From contig RSEH01000154.1 in NCBI GenBank assembly GCA_006503475.1, positions 1 through 64,000 of the forward strand: 64,000 bases of DNA, written 5' to 3'. Of the stretch, positions 38,628 to 47,287 are shown in pieces (the stretch's first letter is position 1; the number at the start of each line of letters is the position of its first letter). Made by a program: the position numbers and the translations under genes. Origin of the DNA: Stentor roeselii. Its lineage: Eukaryota > Ciliophora > Heterotrichea > Heterotrichida > Stentoridae. The notes under the pieces are model-generated. The model did no database searches, was not told the origin of the DNA, and saw nothing but the letters and a program-made list of their open reading frames with translations.

Positions 38628-39988
38628 TTAAAATTATTTAGGCAATCATAAAAGAATGCATATAAATAAGTTATTTTAAATAAGTTTTAGAGAGATTTAT
38701 AATAGAGTTACTTGAAATATTTTACTATTGATTCATTCTTAACTTCAAAGTTTCATTTCATTAGTGATTGGCTTTTGATCTTAGACTGTAAAGATTTATT
38801 TGAAGATTTCACAATTTAAAATAAAATAATGACTATAAATTCTAATTTCATGTTATACAAGAATAAGGGAAAAATACTGATTGATTATATTGAAGAGTAT
38901 GTAGTGCTAATATAAAAATTAGAATTCAGATCAAAATGATGAGCTATAACAATAGGAAAAAATTTAAGAGAAAGATGATTTGATTAATCATCACTTTTTC
39001 TTCTGGTATTTTATTCACCTGTAAAAATATCAGTCTGATGGAAAAATCATAATTTTATCCTAATTTAAATATTCATATGTAATGATAATTGATGAATGAA
39101 ATTAAGCTACTATTTAATTAGTAGTATCAAATTTATCTAATACCAATCAATTTGTTAATTTACTCCTAATTTCGGGAATTTCTACCTAGAGTGAATTCAA
39201 AGGTATGCAAAAGTTTATTCAATATTATTATTTATATGGCTCTGAAATTTTGAATGATTTAAGATTTAGTACTATTTTATAATAGCTTGAAATGCACAAG
39301 TATGCACAAAGTAGTGAAATATTATTAATTTGTGTAAGTATTTTGGTTTTATGAGAATTTAGTTATTTTTTACTGGAAATTATCATTCAGATATTTAATA
39401 AATAAAGAAATAAGTCAAAAACTATATTTTAAGTTAATATATCATTATAATTTAACCTTCTGATAAACTAGTTCCTGCAATAATATCAAATCTGAGTTCT
39501 TTATGTTTTTGTGATAAGCTCATCAATTATATTATCATTTTAATCATTAATAAAAAGAGTGATTTTTTTAGATTTTCTTTTAATCTGTTCTTGCTTTGCT
39601 AATATCCGTAGTGTTGCTGATTTTTATTACTTTCAAGGACTTCCCAGCCTAGTTACTTTTTCTAATAATTATATTTAAAAAGTTGAACTGTTGTATTTAT
39701 AATTTGTCTTGCTATGCCAAATTATTTAATGAAAAATGAATAGTTTTATAGATAAGAAGTTTAAACAGCCCCAAATCCTAATCTCAATAAAAAAATTAAA
39801 ATAATCTTTTCTATACTTATATTAACATATCACAATCAAAAAATTAGTCTCAAATCTATAAAGTATAAAACCTAAAGTCCTCCCCACCAAAAGCCCCTCC
39901 CCTAAATCCATCCTTTAATCTTTAAACCTAAACTATTCTACTTACAAACTAAAATACCAAAATTCCTACTACTTCCCAAGATATTATA
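38628..39988. other. AT-rich intergenic stretch between convergent genes
   Basis: 1.36 kb of AT-rich DNA. I see no supported frame, tandem repeat or RNA gene. Confidence 0.55.
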
Positions 39989-41125
39989 TTAATTATTCTG
40001 TATTTTCGTATTTCCTCTCGATTTCCTCTTCGCAGTATTCATAAACATATAATATTTCATCAGATACTCAGCACGAGCCCGGGTAGATTTTTCAATTCCA
40101 TTACTTTCAAAAACATGTTCAAGCTGGTCCAACTCAGGTCTCGGGGTGAGACTTGTATACCCTCCAGAGCCCCGAACAAACAACTCCCTGATCTTCCCTT
40201 CAGCCTCCCTAAGTTCCTCACAAAGTCTTAAATTTTCCTTATTAATCGCTTTAGTCTTCGCAATCAAAGCCTTGACATAAACATTCATTTTCTTATTTTC
40301 TTCAGAACTTTGCGATATCTTTTCTTTTAATTCCTCAATTTCATCTTTCAAAACTTTTACTTCTTGATTGAGTTTAAAAATAACATCATCTCGCTTTTTT
40401 ATCTCGTCTTCTTTGCTGAGGAGCTGGTTGTTGATTTCGTCGATGTTTTCTGTCAAGTCTTTTATTTTTTTTTCACTGTTTTCTTTGTTTGATATGATTT
40501 TGGCCAGGGCGAATTTTAACTGATTTTTTGCTTCAGCTCCGTCGTTTTTCTGTTCAAGGAGTCTGACGTATTCATGCTTTAAACTATCAATTTCTCCACT
40601 TTTTTCCTGGATGTTCTGTTTAAAACTCTTGATTTTTACATGAAGTTCTTTGTTTTGACTTTCGAACTTCTCTAAAGTACTTGAAAGGTACTCAGAAATA
40701 TAGAAAAAAAGTACAAGATTGTCATTTTGAGCTGCAGAGTCATCGTATTTGTCATAAATCCAGTCGATTATCTCTACTTTTAATAACTTTTTATCGCAGA
40801 ATAAACTTGGAAATATCTCATCGAGGCAAATTTTCAGTTCTTTTTGGAAGAATGTTGAATTTGATGCGAATAGTTCTAAAGTTTTAAAAGCGATTCTTGT
40901 TCGTGATGAACGGTCTGACTTTCCTTGAAGGCCGGAGACTGACTGTACTAAAGCTTGTTTTAGTTTCAATGACTGGGAACTAGTTTTTTCTTTTGGCGTG
41001 AAAAGAATTTCACGGTTTGGAGACTTGAAGAGGAATTTTTCGGAGTTGTGAGGGTCGTGAATTGGAAAAGATCCAAGACTTTCTGATTTGTAGTTGCTTG
41101 GCTGGAAGAGTTTTGGGGTTTTCAT
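39989..41125 (-). CDS. Coiled-coil protein, 378 residues
   Basis: Residues 1-60 are basic and Ser-rich. Residues about 60-150 form a small helical domain (FKTLELFASNSTFFQKELKICLDEIFPS to LVLFFYISEYLSSTLEKF). Residues about 155-320 are a continuous coiled coil rich in Glu, Lys and Asn (for example KDEIEELKEKISQSSEENKK). The tail has a Tyr-Ser-Leu motif and a basic end (RSRGNTKIQ). It looks like a centrosomal, basal-body or ciliary scaffold, an inference from layout only. The ATG at 41123-41125 is clear. Confidence 0.82.
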   Translation of the reverse strand: MKTPKLFQPSNYKSESLGSFPIHDPHNSEKFLFKSPNREILFTPKEKTSSQSLKLKQALVQSVSGLQGKSDRSSRTRIAFKTLELFASNSTFFQKELKICLDEIFPSLFCDKKLLKVEIIDWIYDKYDDSAAQNDNLVLFFYISEYLSSTLEKFESQNKELHVKIKSFKQNIQEKSGEIDSLKHEYVRLLEQKNDGAEAKNQLKFALAKIISNKENSEKKIKDLTENIDEINNQLLSKEDEIKKRDDVIFKLNQEVKVLKDEIEELKEKISQSSEENKKMNVYVKALIAKTKAINKENLRLCEELREAEGKIRELFVRGSGGYTSLTPRPELDQLEHVFESNGIEKSTRARAEYLMKYYMFMNTAKRKSRGNTKIQNN

Positions 41126-41493
41126 TTGTTTTTAGAGGTTTTTAATAAGATTTGATTGTATTGTGTAGTTAAGGCTTGTGAATTATTGATTGATTAGATC
41201 TTAGAAGTTTATTAATATTTAAGAGAGATTTTTTGAGATTTAAGATAGGAGATTAATATGAACTTAATATAGATTGAGTGTGAGTTTTTTTAATAGCATC
41301 TTTAATTCAACCAATCATTGATTTTATTTATGAAACAATTGATTTAGAATTGAAATTGAACTTTAAGAAACTGATTTCTTTGTTTTTAGATATTTATATA
41401 ATTTAATTAGCTTAATAATCTATGTATTTATCTTCGAGCCAGTTCCAATTATCTTGAAATAAAAAGAGCTCGACTATTGAGTAGATATTTGGT

Positions 41494-41646
41494 ATGGGGC
41501 TACTTAAATATTTGGATTTTAAAAGGAAAAGGGTACAAATGGATAGAGTTTATGAGGAAGTTATAGATACTTTTAATAATAAAAATTTGTATGAAGCAAT
41601 TATTCGATCATCTGGGTACTCTGAACTGATTAAAGCCAAAAGATAA
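41494..41646 (+). CDS. Possible 50-residue microprotein
   Basis: A short frame starting Met-Gly-Leu-Leu-Lys encodes a charged, helical peptide with ordinary coding composition (YEEVIDTFNNKNLYEAIIRS) ending KAKR. Gly2 might be myristoylated, although the Cys of the MGC type is absent. The flanks are AT-rich. Evidence is limited to composition and the ATG. Confidence 0.42.
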   Translation: MGLLKYLDFKRKRVQMDRVYEEVIDTFNNKNLYEAIIRSSGYSELIKAKR

Positions 41647-41692
41647 AAAATCATTATTATTATTCATTGTACCTAACCCATGCTTTTTAACA

Positions 41693-42530
41693 TCAAGCCC
41701 CTTCATAAGTTCCGATAGACACTCTTGAAATGTTCAAATCAATTTTTGAATCCACAGTTAAAATTTCATTGAAATCAATTTTTATTAAGTTCCATGAAAA
41801 TTCCTTCGCCTTCGAATTCCCCATTTGAAGGCTTCCCTAATAAATTACCTTATTATTATAAACGATTTCTACATATCAATAAAAAACTATCAACGAAGAT
41901 GCACTTATATTGAAAATTTTTCTTAACTCGCATTTTTCACATGATTATTTTTATCATTTTCTAAAACTGAGAATATTGACATTATTTGCCATAGTCTTAC
42001 TTTTGCAATTTTTCCAAAAGCACAGATTAACAAGAGTCGTTCCTGCTGATGGCCTGAAAAAGACACCCTGAAGCCAGAATTTTTCACTATTTTCATGTTC
42101 AACGAGCCTGTTCTGGATGAGTTCAAAATAAGCCTCGATGAGACTCCCAAACTTATTTTATTTCGAAAACCATTCATGTCTCTTTAAAGACACCCTCGTA
42201 AAGATAACTGAAAAATATTTCGATAGTTTCGCTGTTTTCTCGATCATTAATAAGCTGCTAAAATAAAAAAGATAATTGATAACTCCAGGTTATAATTTCT
42301 TCGCAGTTCTTTATCAATTCGCTTTTTTCATCATTCTGAACTCCCTGATGTGATATTTTTGTTATTCTTAATTGAAATTTTTTCTTTTTATTATTATTCC
42401 AGAAATCGCATCAGGCTAGCTTTATAATTTTTCTGAAAAATTTATCTAGTTCATCACATTTGCCTTATTTGTTTTCTTCGAAAATCTTCTAATGATCAAA
42501 CAGTTCTCTATTGTAAAGCTCATGAATTCT
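41693..42530 (-). pseudogene. Probable decayed host gene, unrecognised family
   Basis: From about 42530 downward the minus strand keeps one frame for about 220 codons with only four stops (TAG, TAA, TGA, TAG), where chance would give many more. It reads HELYNRELFDH, KCDELDKFFRKIIKLA, NDEKSELIKNCEEIITW, DRENSETIEIFFSYLYEG, and then a 113-codon open stretch ending KNNHVKNAS. Beyond the stop at 41923, coding-like pieces continue to about 41693 (MGNSKAKEFSWNLIKIDF) in a changed frame. The open part includes an ATG (42177), but the coding signal clearly starts upstream of it. No 15-nt intron removes the stops. The predicted fold is helical; no domain is recognised. Confidence 0.48.
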
Positions 42531-42751
42531 CCAACTAAATTAATAATCAAGACAAATGCAAACATCTTGAATGCGAATCACAACTAATTCATTTAAACTC
42601 AATTTATACTAAACAACAAAAGATTAATTGAATGATTGAACAACGTCCACTCCATACAATCAATAAAATCTCTCCAAAAACAAAATCCTAAAATCCTTAA
42701 ATCCTTAAATATCTCCATTCCCCAAACCCTAAAAATCCATCTAAAACTAAA

Positions 42752-43708
42752 ATGGACCTTGAAGAAAACCTGAACATCTCAAATTCCTGGATCCCAGTAA
42801 AAGCCCTTCGAAACGCTGCAGACATAAAAGACTCTCTAAAGCGTGGATACCACCGTAAAACAGCATCATCGCCTTCAGCAAGTCCAAGTAAATCCTCAAT
42901 TTCCGTGGAAGTAAAAGCGAACTCTCCAAGTTCAAACACGATTCACTTCAACTCTCTTCACAGTCGTTACAACACTGCATCTCTCGACTTATGCCCGACA
43001 CAGTTCGACCATTCAGAGTCAACCGAAAAACGGTACATCTCAAACATTTCTCGTCTAAACGAAGAGCTTCAAATAATGAGCACGCAGTTGAAACAAGCAC
43101 ATGAAACCATCGCAAGTCTCACGAAAAAAATAAACGACTCGAACGGTCAACACGCGCTTCACCTTCAGTCACTTCACGAGCGCCATGAGCAGAAAATGAG
43201 AAGAAACAAGCAAGATATGGATGACCTGATCAAAGAATTTCATATCAAATCACCAAACCTTGCACTGGAAAAGATCATTTTAGAGAAAAACCTGGAAATT
43301 GAAGTGCAAAAAAGAAAGTTTCAGGAACAGGTTGAAGATATGAGCAGAAGATTTGATTTGCAAATGGAGAGTAAAGAAAGGTTGCATAAGGACCAGATTC
43401 AGATGTTAAAAGATCAGTTTTTAGATGTGGTTGTTAAGATGAAGGAGAAGTTTTGTAAGGATGTTGAAGGACTTCAGGCGGAATTTAGACTGGAGGTTGA
43501 CAGGGTCCAGACTTCTTTTGACGGAATGAAAGAAAAATCAGAGGAATTTAATGAAATCGATGATGACCTTCATATTGAGGAAATCAGTGAAAACGCTTTA
43601 AGCAAAAGACAATTCGCTGACTCTGACCTTGACTTGTCACTTAAACATTTGATCAATCAGATTAACTTGGAAAATGACGGCTCGATTTCTGACTTGCTAC
43701 GTAATTAA
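42752..43708 (+). CDS. Coiled-coil protein, 318 residues
   Basis: Residues 1-85 are polar, with Ser-rich stretches (SSPSASPSKSSIS). From about 90 to 265 the protein is a long coiled coil (RLNEELQIMSTQLKQAHETI, KIILEKNLEIEVQKRKFQEQ). The C-terminus is acidic and ends LINQINLENDGSISDLLRN. No other domain is seen. It is the first of four plus-strand genes with gaps of 20, 21 and 6 nt, and the leader before its ATG is C/A-rich and nearly free of G. Confidence 0.85.
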   Translation: MDLEENLNISNSWIPVKALRNAADIKDSLKRGYHRKTASSPSASPSKSSISVEVKANSPSSNTIHFNSLHSRYNTASLDLCPTQFDHSESTEKRYISNISRLNEELQIMSTQLKQAHETIASLTKKINDSNGQHALHLQSLHERHEQKMRRNKQDMDDLIKEFHIKSPNLALEKIILEKNLEIEVQKRKFQEQVEDMSRRFDLQMESKERLHKDQIQMLKDQFLDVVVKMKEKFCKDVEGLQAEFRLEVDRVQTSFDGMKEKSEEFNEIDDDLHIEEISENALSKRQFADSDLDLSLKHLINQINLENDGSISDLLRN

Positions 43709-43728
43709 AGTTGTAATTAATAAGTTGA

Positions 43729-44430
43729 ATGAAAGAAAACTCTTTGATTCAATGTTTGCTTAAGGAAGACTCGAACTTTTGCAAAGGGCGCAATGGTTGT
43801 GTTGGGGAAATTTCTCACTGGTCTTATGAGGAAAATAAGGTGTTGAACTCGGATGTTTATAGAAAAAATAAGTTAAAGGTCTCTCCTGGTCGACTTCCTA
43901 GGGTGTTAGATGTTTCTGATGATAAAAACTGGAATGTTACAAACTTTAATCAGAAAATTGAACAGTGTAAAGGGTTTGATTATGTTGGAAGGAGGAGACT
44001 TGATCAGTTGTGTTTGAAACTGGTCAGGGGCCTTGTTAAGGAGTTTGATACGGAAAATTATGATGTTGGGAAAAAGTTTGATGGAAGTAGCTTGAAAAAA
44101 GTTTTTGTTAAAGGTGTTGGGCATGACCGGTCAAGGTCGTTGCAGTTATACCCAAACGAAAAAAACCAAATCAAATCCACTCTTGAAGACTCAAGATCAC
44201 GAAAAGACTACATAAAACTAACTCTATCAAAAAAAAACTGCAAAACAGAAGATCTGAGTCTTATTCTCGAAGGCAAAGGTGAGGTAAAATACGAAAAGTC
44301 TCAAATATCAAATACGAAGCGAAGTTCAAGTAACATATCTTCAACTGTTCTGCCACAGATACGGTCTAAGTCAACGATTACTAATTTTTCTCTGTTTAAC
44401 TCTGGAGTGCCGACGATATATCGCTTTTAA
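43729..44430 (+). CDS. Unknown basic protein, 233 residues
   Basis: A hydrophilic basic protein with no membrane span. Residues about 75-125 contain a possible folded segment (FDYVGRRRLDQLCLKLVRGLVKEF). The C-terminal third is Ser/Lys-rich, ending VPTIYRF. I recognise no family. Coding composition and ATG 43729, 20 nt after the preceding stop, support it as real. Its own stop lies 21 nt before the ADP-ribosylglycohydrolase start. Confidence 0.7.
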   Translation: MKENSLIQCLLKEDSNFCKGRNGCVGEISHWSYEENKVLNSDVYRKNKLKVSPGRLPRVLDVSDDKNWNVTNFNQKIEQCKGFDYVGRRRLDQLCLKLVRGLVKEFDTENYDVGKKFDGSSLKKVFVKGVGHDRSRSLQLYPNEKNQIKSTLEDSRSRKDYIKLTLSKKNCKTEDLSLILEGKGEVKYEKSQISNTKRSSSNISSTVLPQIRSKSTITNFSLFNSGVPTIYRF

Positions 44431-44451
44431 TAGAATGAAATAGTTATTACA

Positions 44452-45495
44452 ATGATTTTTCCTGATAGTCTTTCAAGAAGTATCGGCTGTGTACTTGGAG
44501 CCTGGGTCGGAGATGCCAGCGGATCAATCCTCGAGCATCGAATAAACATATCAGACTCAGAAGTAGACTACGCACTAACCCTCCCAGGAGGTGGAATATT
44601 CAATCTAGGTCCAGGTCAAATAACAGACGACGGTGAGTTAACCTGCAGCCTTCTCCGAGGTTTAATAAATTCTTCAGGTTCCTTAAACCTGAACAAAATA
44701 AGTGAAAGTTACTCAAAGTGGTTCCTTTCAAAGCCCTTCGACGTGGGAGGGACTCTTCGAAAGTCAATTCCAAAAGCCTGCAACATGAAGACTCACCAAG
44801 CCGAGTTAATGCGTCGAGGTGCAAAAAAATCAGAAAATTCTCAAAGCAACGGTTGTTTAATGCGAATTTCTCCTTTAGCAGTTTGGAGTCATCGCCTTCC
44901 GCCGGAAGAAGTCTTCCAAGCAGTGAGTGAAGAAGTAAAACTGACTCATCCTAATGTAACTGTTCAACTTGCCTGTTGTTTTTACGTCATCCTCGCAGGG
45001 CAACTGATTCGAGGCGTTGATAGAGAAGATGCTTATCAATTCACAAAGGACTTTATCATGCCCAGGGCCAATCAGGAGTTTAGAGAATGGGTCATGATCA
45101 TTGAGGAAAAGGACTGTCAGCTTATTGTACATAAACCTGCTGGGTGGGTTAAAATTGCTTTTGTTTATTCTGTTAGGATTTTGAGAAGTCGAATGGAATT
45201 TTTAAGTGCTTTGAGGGAAATTGTTAAGAAGGGAGGAGATACTGATACTAATGCTTGTATTGTTGCTGCACTTGTTGGAGCTGCTGATGGGGTTCAAGGA
45301 ATTCCGGTCGCTTTGGCCGAGAAGGTCAAATGTTGGGAACCTAGCATGGGTGGAGTTAAAAGGCCGAAGTTCTTGCAGGTTAAATATAATTGGGAATTAA
45401 TTGAAACCTTGCATGGGCTGTCTCCAGAATCCTTAACAATAATAGGCGGAAGTTCTGCAATCCCTAATCCCCAATCTAACCCTACCAAACCTTAA
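44452..45495 (+). CDS. ADP-ribosylglycohydrolase family protein (DraG/ARH-like)
   Basis: 347 residues of the ADP-ribosyl-(dinitrogen reductase) hydrolase fold. Metal and substrate motifs are visible: IGCVLGAWVGDASGS (near 11-25), GQITDDGELTCSLLRGL (T58-D59-D60), SNGCLMRISPLAVW and, near 261-280, GGDTDTNACIVAALVGAADG (D263, D265). These acids hold the two Mg2+ ions that position ADP-ribose. The enzyme would remove ADP-ribose from Arg, Ser or a small molecule; the class cannot be chosen from sequence alone. The last 20 residues are Pro-rich. The MFS gene begins 6 nt after its stop. Confidence 0.93.
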   Translation: MIFPDSLSRSIGCVLGAWVGDASGSILEHRINISDSEVDYALTLPGGGIFNLGPGQITDDGELTCSLLRGLINSSGSLNLNKISESYSKWFLSKPFDVGGTLRKSIPKACNMKTHQAELMRRGAKKSENSQSNGCLMRISPLAVWSHRLPPEEVFQAVSEEVKLTHPNVTVQLACCFYVILAGQLIRGVDREDAYQFTKDFIMPRANQEFREWVMIIEEKDCQLIVHKPAGWVKIAFVYSVRILRSRMEFLSALREIVKKGGDTDTNACIVAALVGAADGVQGIPVALAEKVKCWEPSMGGVKRPKFLQVKYNWELIETLHGLSPESLTIIGGSSAIPNPQSNPTKP

Positions 45496-45501
45496 TAAAT
45501 A

Positions 45502-46752
45502 ATGGGTAAAAAACTCACATTCGTCGGTCTCTACATAGCAAACGCTTTAGGATGTTCAATCTACAGCGTGCTTCCTCCTTACCTTCCAAAGCAAGCAGAA
45601 CGTAAAGACCTAAGTTCAACGATGACAGGTCTGATTCTTTGCGGTTACCCGATCACCGCATTTTTATCCTCAATCTTCCTGGCGAACTACGTCGGGCGGA
45701 TCGGTAAGAAAAGGGTTCTTCTCGTAGGTTCATTCGCTGAATTTGTCGCGACTCTCGGTTTCAGTTTCATGCCAGTTCTTGACCAAAGCTCTTTTATCGG
45801 CTTCGGAATTGCGATGCGACTTCTTCAAGGTCTTGGAGCAGGTTTCATGGGAGTTGCAATATTCGCTATCATTGCCAGTGAGTTCGCAGACAACTTGCAG
45901 GCTTATTTAGGAATTTTGCAGACTTCAAACGCGGTTGGATTCATGGCTGGACCTTTTGGAGCGAGTTTACTTTACAGTATTAATGGCTTTTCATTGATTT
46001 TTCAGGTTTATGCTGTTATTTTCTTTGTTATGACACCTTTTGTGTGCTTTGCTATACCTGCTGATAGCAAAAGTGAGGAAACTCAGAATCCTTTGGGTAG
46101 TGGAAGTATTATGAAACAGAAAAAAGTGATGGTTTATTTTGTGGCTTTAATTGCGAGTTATACTACTATGTGCTACTTGTCACCGACTTACTCTTTGCAT
46201 TTGGAGAAATATGATGTGCCTGAGAGCTTGTATGGGATTATTTTTGGATTACCGACTATTACTTATGCTCTTACTATTGGATTAGTCACTAAATCAAAGT
46301 CCAGAAAAAGCTCAATAATGGTTCTAGGCCTTGTAATCCTAACTCTTTCCTGCTTCCTGGCGGGTCCATGGGAGCCGACTCAATTACCTCACAGCGTTTT
46401 CATCTCAGTATCAGGAGTGATGTTGATCGGTATCGGTCTTTGCGCAGTGCAACTAACAGCGATTCCCGAGATGATCGAAAAGTCCCAAGGAATTTTCAGT
46501 GAGTACCCAAAAGAGCAAGTATCTGACATTTGTTCAGGAATAGCGAGCGCACTGGCTTTTTTTGCAGAGCTTTTCGCTCCTCCTTTATCAGGAGTCTTGG
46601 CGGATCAGATTGGGTTTAGCGACTCCGAAGCGGTTTTAGGAGGCGCTTTTGTGTTGGTCACTGCTCTGGTCTGGCTTGTCGTGAGGAGAGAAGCCCCTGC
46701 CAAGGTGAATAAGCTCCTTCCTGATATGGAATTGGGAGATATTCAAGAGTAG
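45502..46752 (+). CDS. MFS transporter, 12 spans, SLC18B1-like
   Basis: 416 residues with about 12 membrane spans in two bundles split by a hydrophilic loop near 190-205. Motif A of the major facilitator superfamily is clear between spans 2 and 3 (NYVGRIGKKRVLLVG). The first span begins at residue 6, so the start at 45502 is correct even though it leaves only 6 nt after the preceding stop. Span 4-5 motifs (RLLQGLGAGFMGVAIFAI) resemble the SLC18/DHA1 amine and drug transporters. A C-terminal acidic tail follows the last span. Substrate is unknown; an organellar polyamine or organic-cation antiporter is a reasonable guess by family. Confidence 0.9.
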   Translation: MGKKLTFVGLYIANALGCSIYSVLPPYLPKQAERKDLSSTMTGLILCGYPITAFLSSIFLANYVGRIGKKRVLLVGSFAEFVATLGFSFMPVLDQSSFIGFGIAMRLLQGLGAGFMGVAIFAIIASEFADNLQAYLGILQTSNAVGFMAGPFGASLLYSINGFSLIFQVYAVIFFVMTPFVCFAIPADSKSEETQNPLGSGSIMKQKKVMVYFVALIASYTTMCYLSPTYSLHLEKYDVPESLYGIIFGLPTITYALTIGLVTKSKSRKSSIMVLGLVILTLSCFLAGPWEPTQLPHSVFISVSGVMLIGIGLCAVQLTAIPEMIEKSQGIFSEYPKEQVSDICSGIASALAFFAELFAPPLSGVLADQIGFSDSEAVLGGAFVLVTALVWLVVRREAPAKVNKLLPDMELGDIQE

Positions 46753-46881
46753 TTAATAGTTAAGGATTGAATTCGCATTTTGTTATTTTTACTTTTTGAG
46801 GATTATTTTTTTTTGGGTTGTGGACGGGTTGCATTGATGAATGACTTGTGGATGGCAGAGTAATGCTAAGCTATTGATTAT

Positions 46882-47211
46882 CTAAAACGCGATTCCAAAT
46901 ATATTGACGATGCAATACATTGAGTTGTTCTCACATTTAATCGCAACACTTCCATCCTGGTTACTATCCCAATAGCAAGTGGTGCTAATATGCATTCCAG
47001 CGTCTCCCTTCTGCAAGATCATGCAAGAAACACAAAACTTGAAGTTAGAGCTCATCGTTTTTAAAGTCTTCACAATTTCTTCAGAGAGCGAGGCAGTCCA
47101 TTGTTGCACTTCATCTTGGTTGTATTCTTTACTTGAAAGAAAAGAATTAACTAGTTTATTGACTGAAGTGGCTACTTCTTCTTTAAGTACTGCGAAAGAC
47201 TCGTGCTGCAT
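46882..47211 (-). CDS. Tctex1-type dynein light chain (DYNLT)
   Basis: 109 residues from ATG 47211; the frame extends 16 codons further only from a non-ATG codon. The C-terminal half carries the Tctex1 signature CVSCMILQKGDAGMHISTTC, then YWD, DGSVAIKCENNSMYCIVNIFGIAF. Length fits DYNLT1/3 (about 113). The family forms a homodimer on the dynein intermediate chain, in cytoplasmic dynein and in ciliary outer and inner arms. With p28 at 5992-6717 it is the second dynein light chain in this window. The upstream nucleotidyltransferase gene stops 76 nt before its ATG. Confidence 0.95.
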   Translation of the reverse strand: MQHESFAVLKEEVATSVNKLVNSFLSSKEYNQDEVQQWTASLSEEIVKTLKTMSSNFKFCVSCMILQKGDAGMHISTTCYWDSNQDGSVAIKCENNSMYCIVNIFGIAF

Positions 47212-47287
47212 TTTATAATGAACTATAATAAAAGATGACAACGAAATAAATACACCCAATACAAAGAGTCCTATTAACTAAGCGGTA

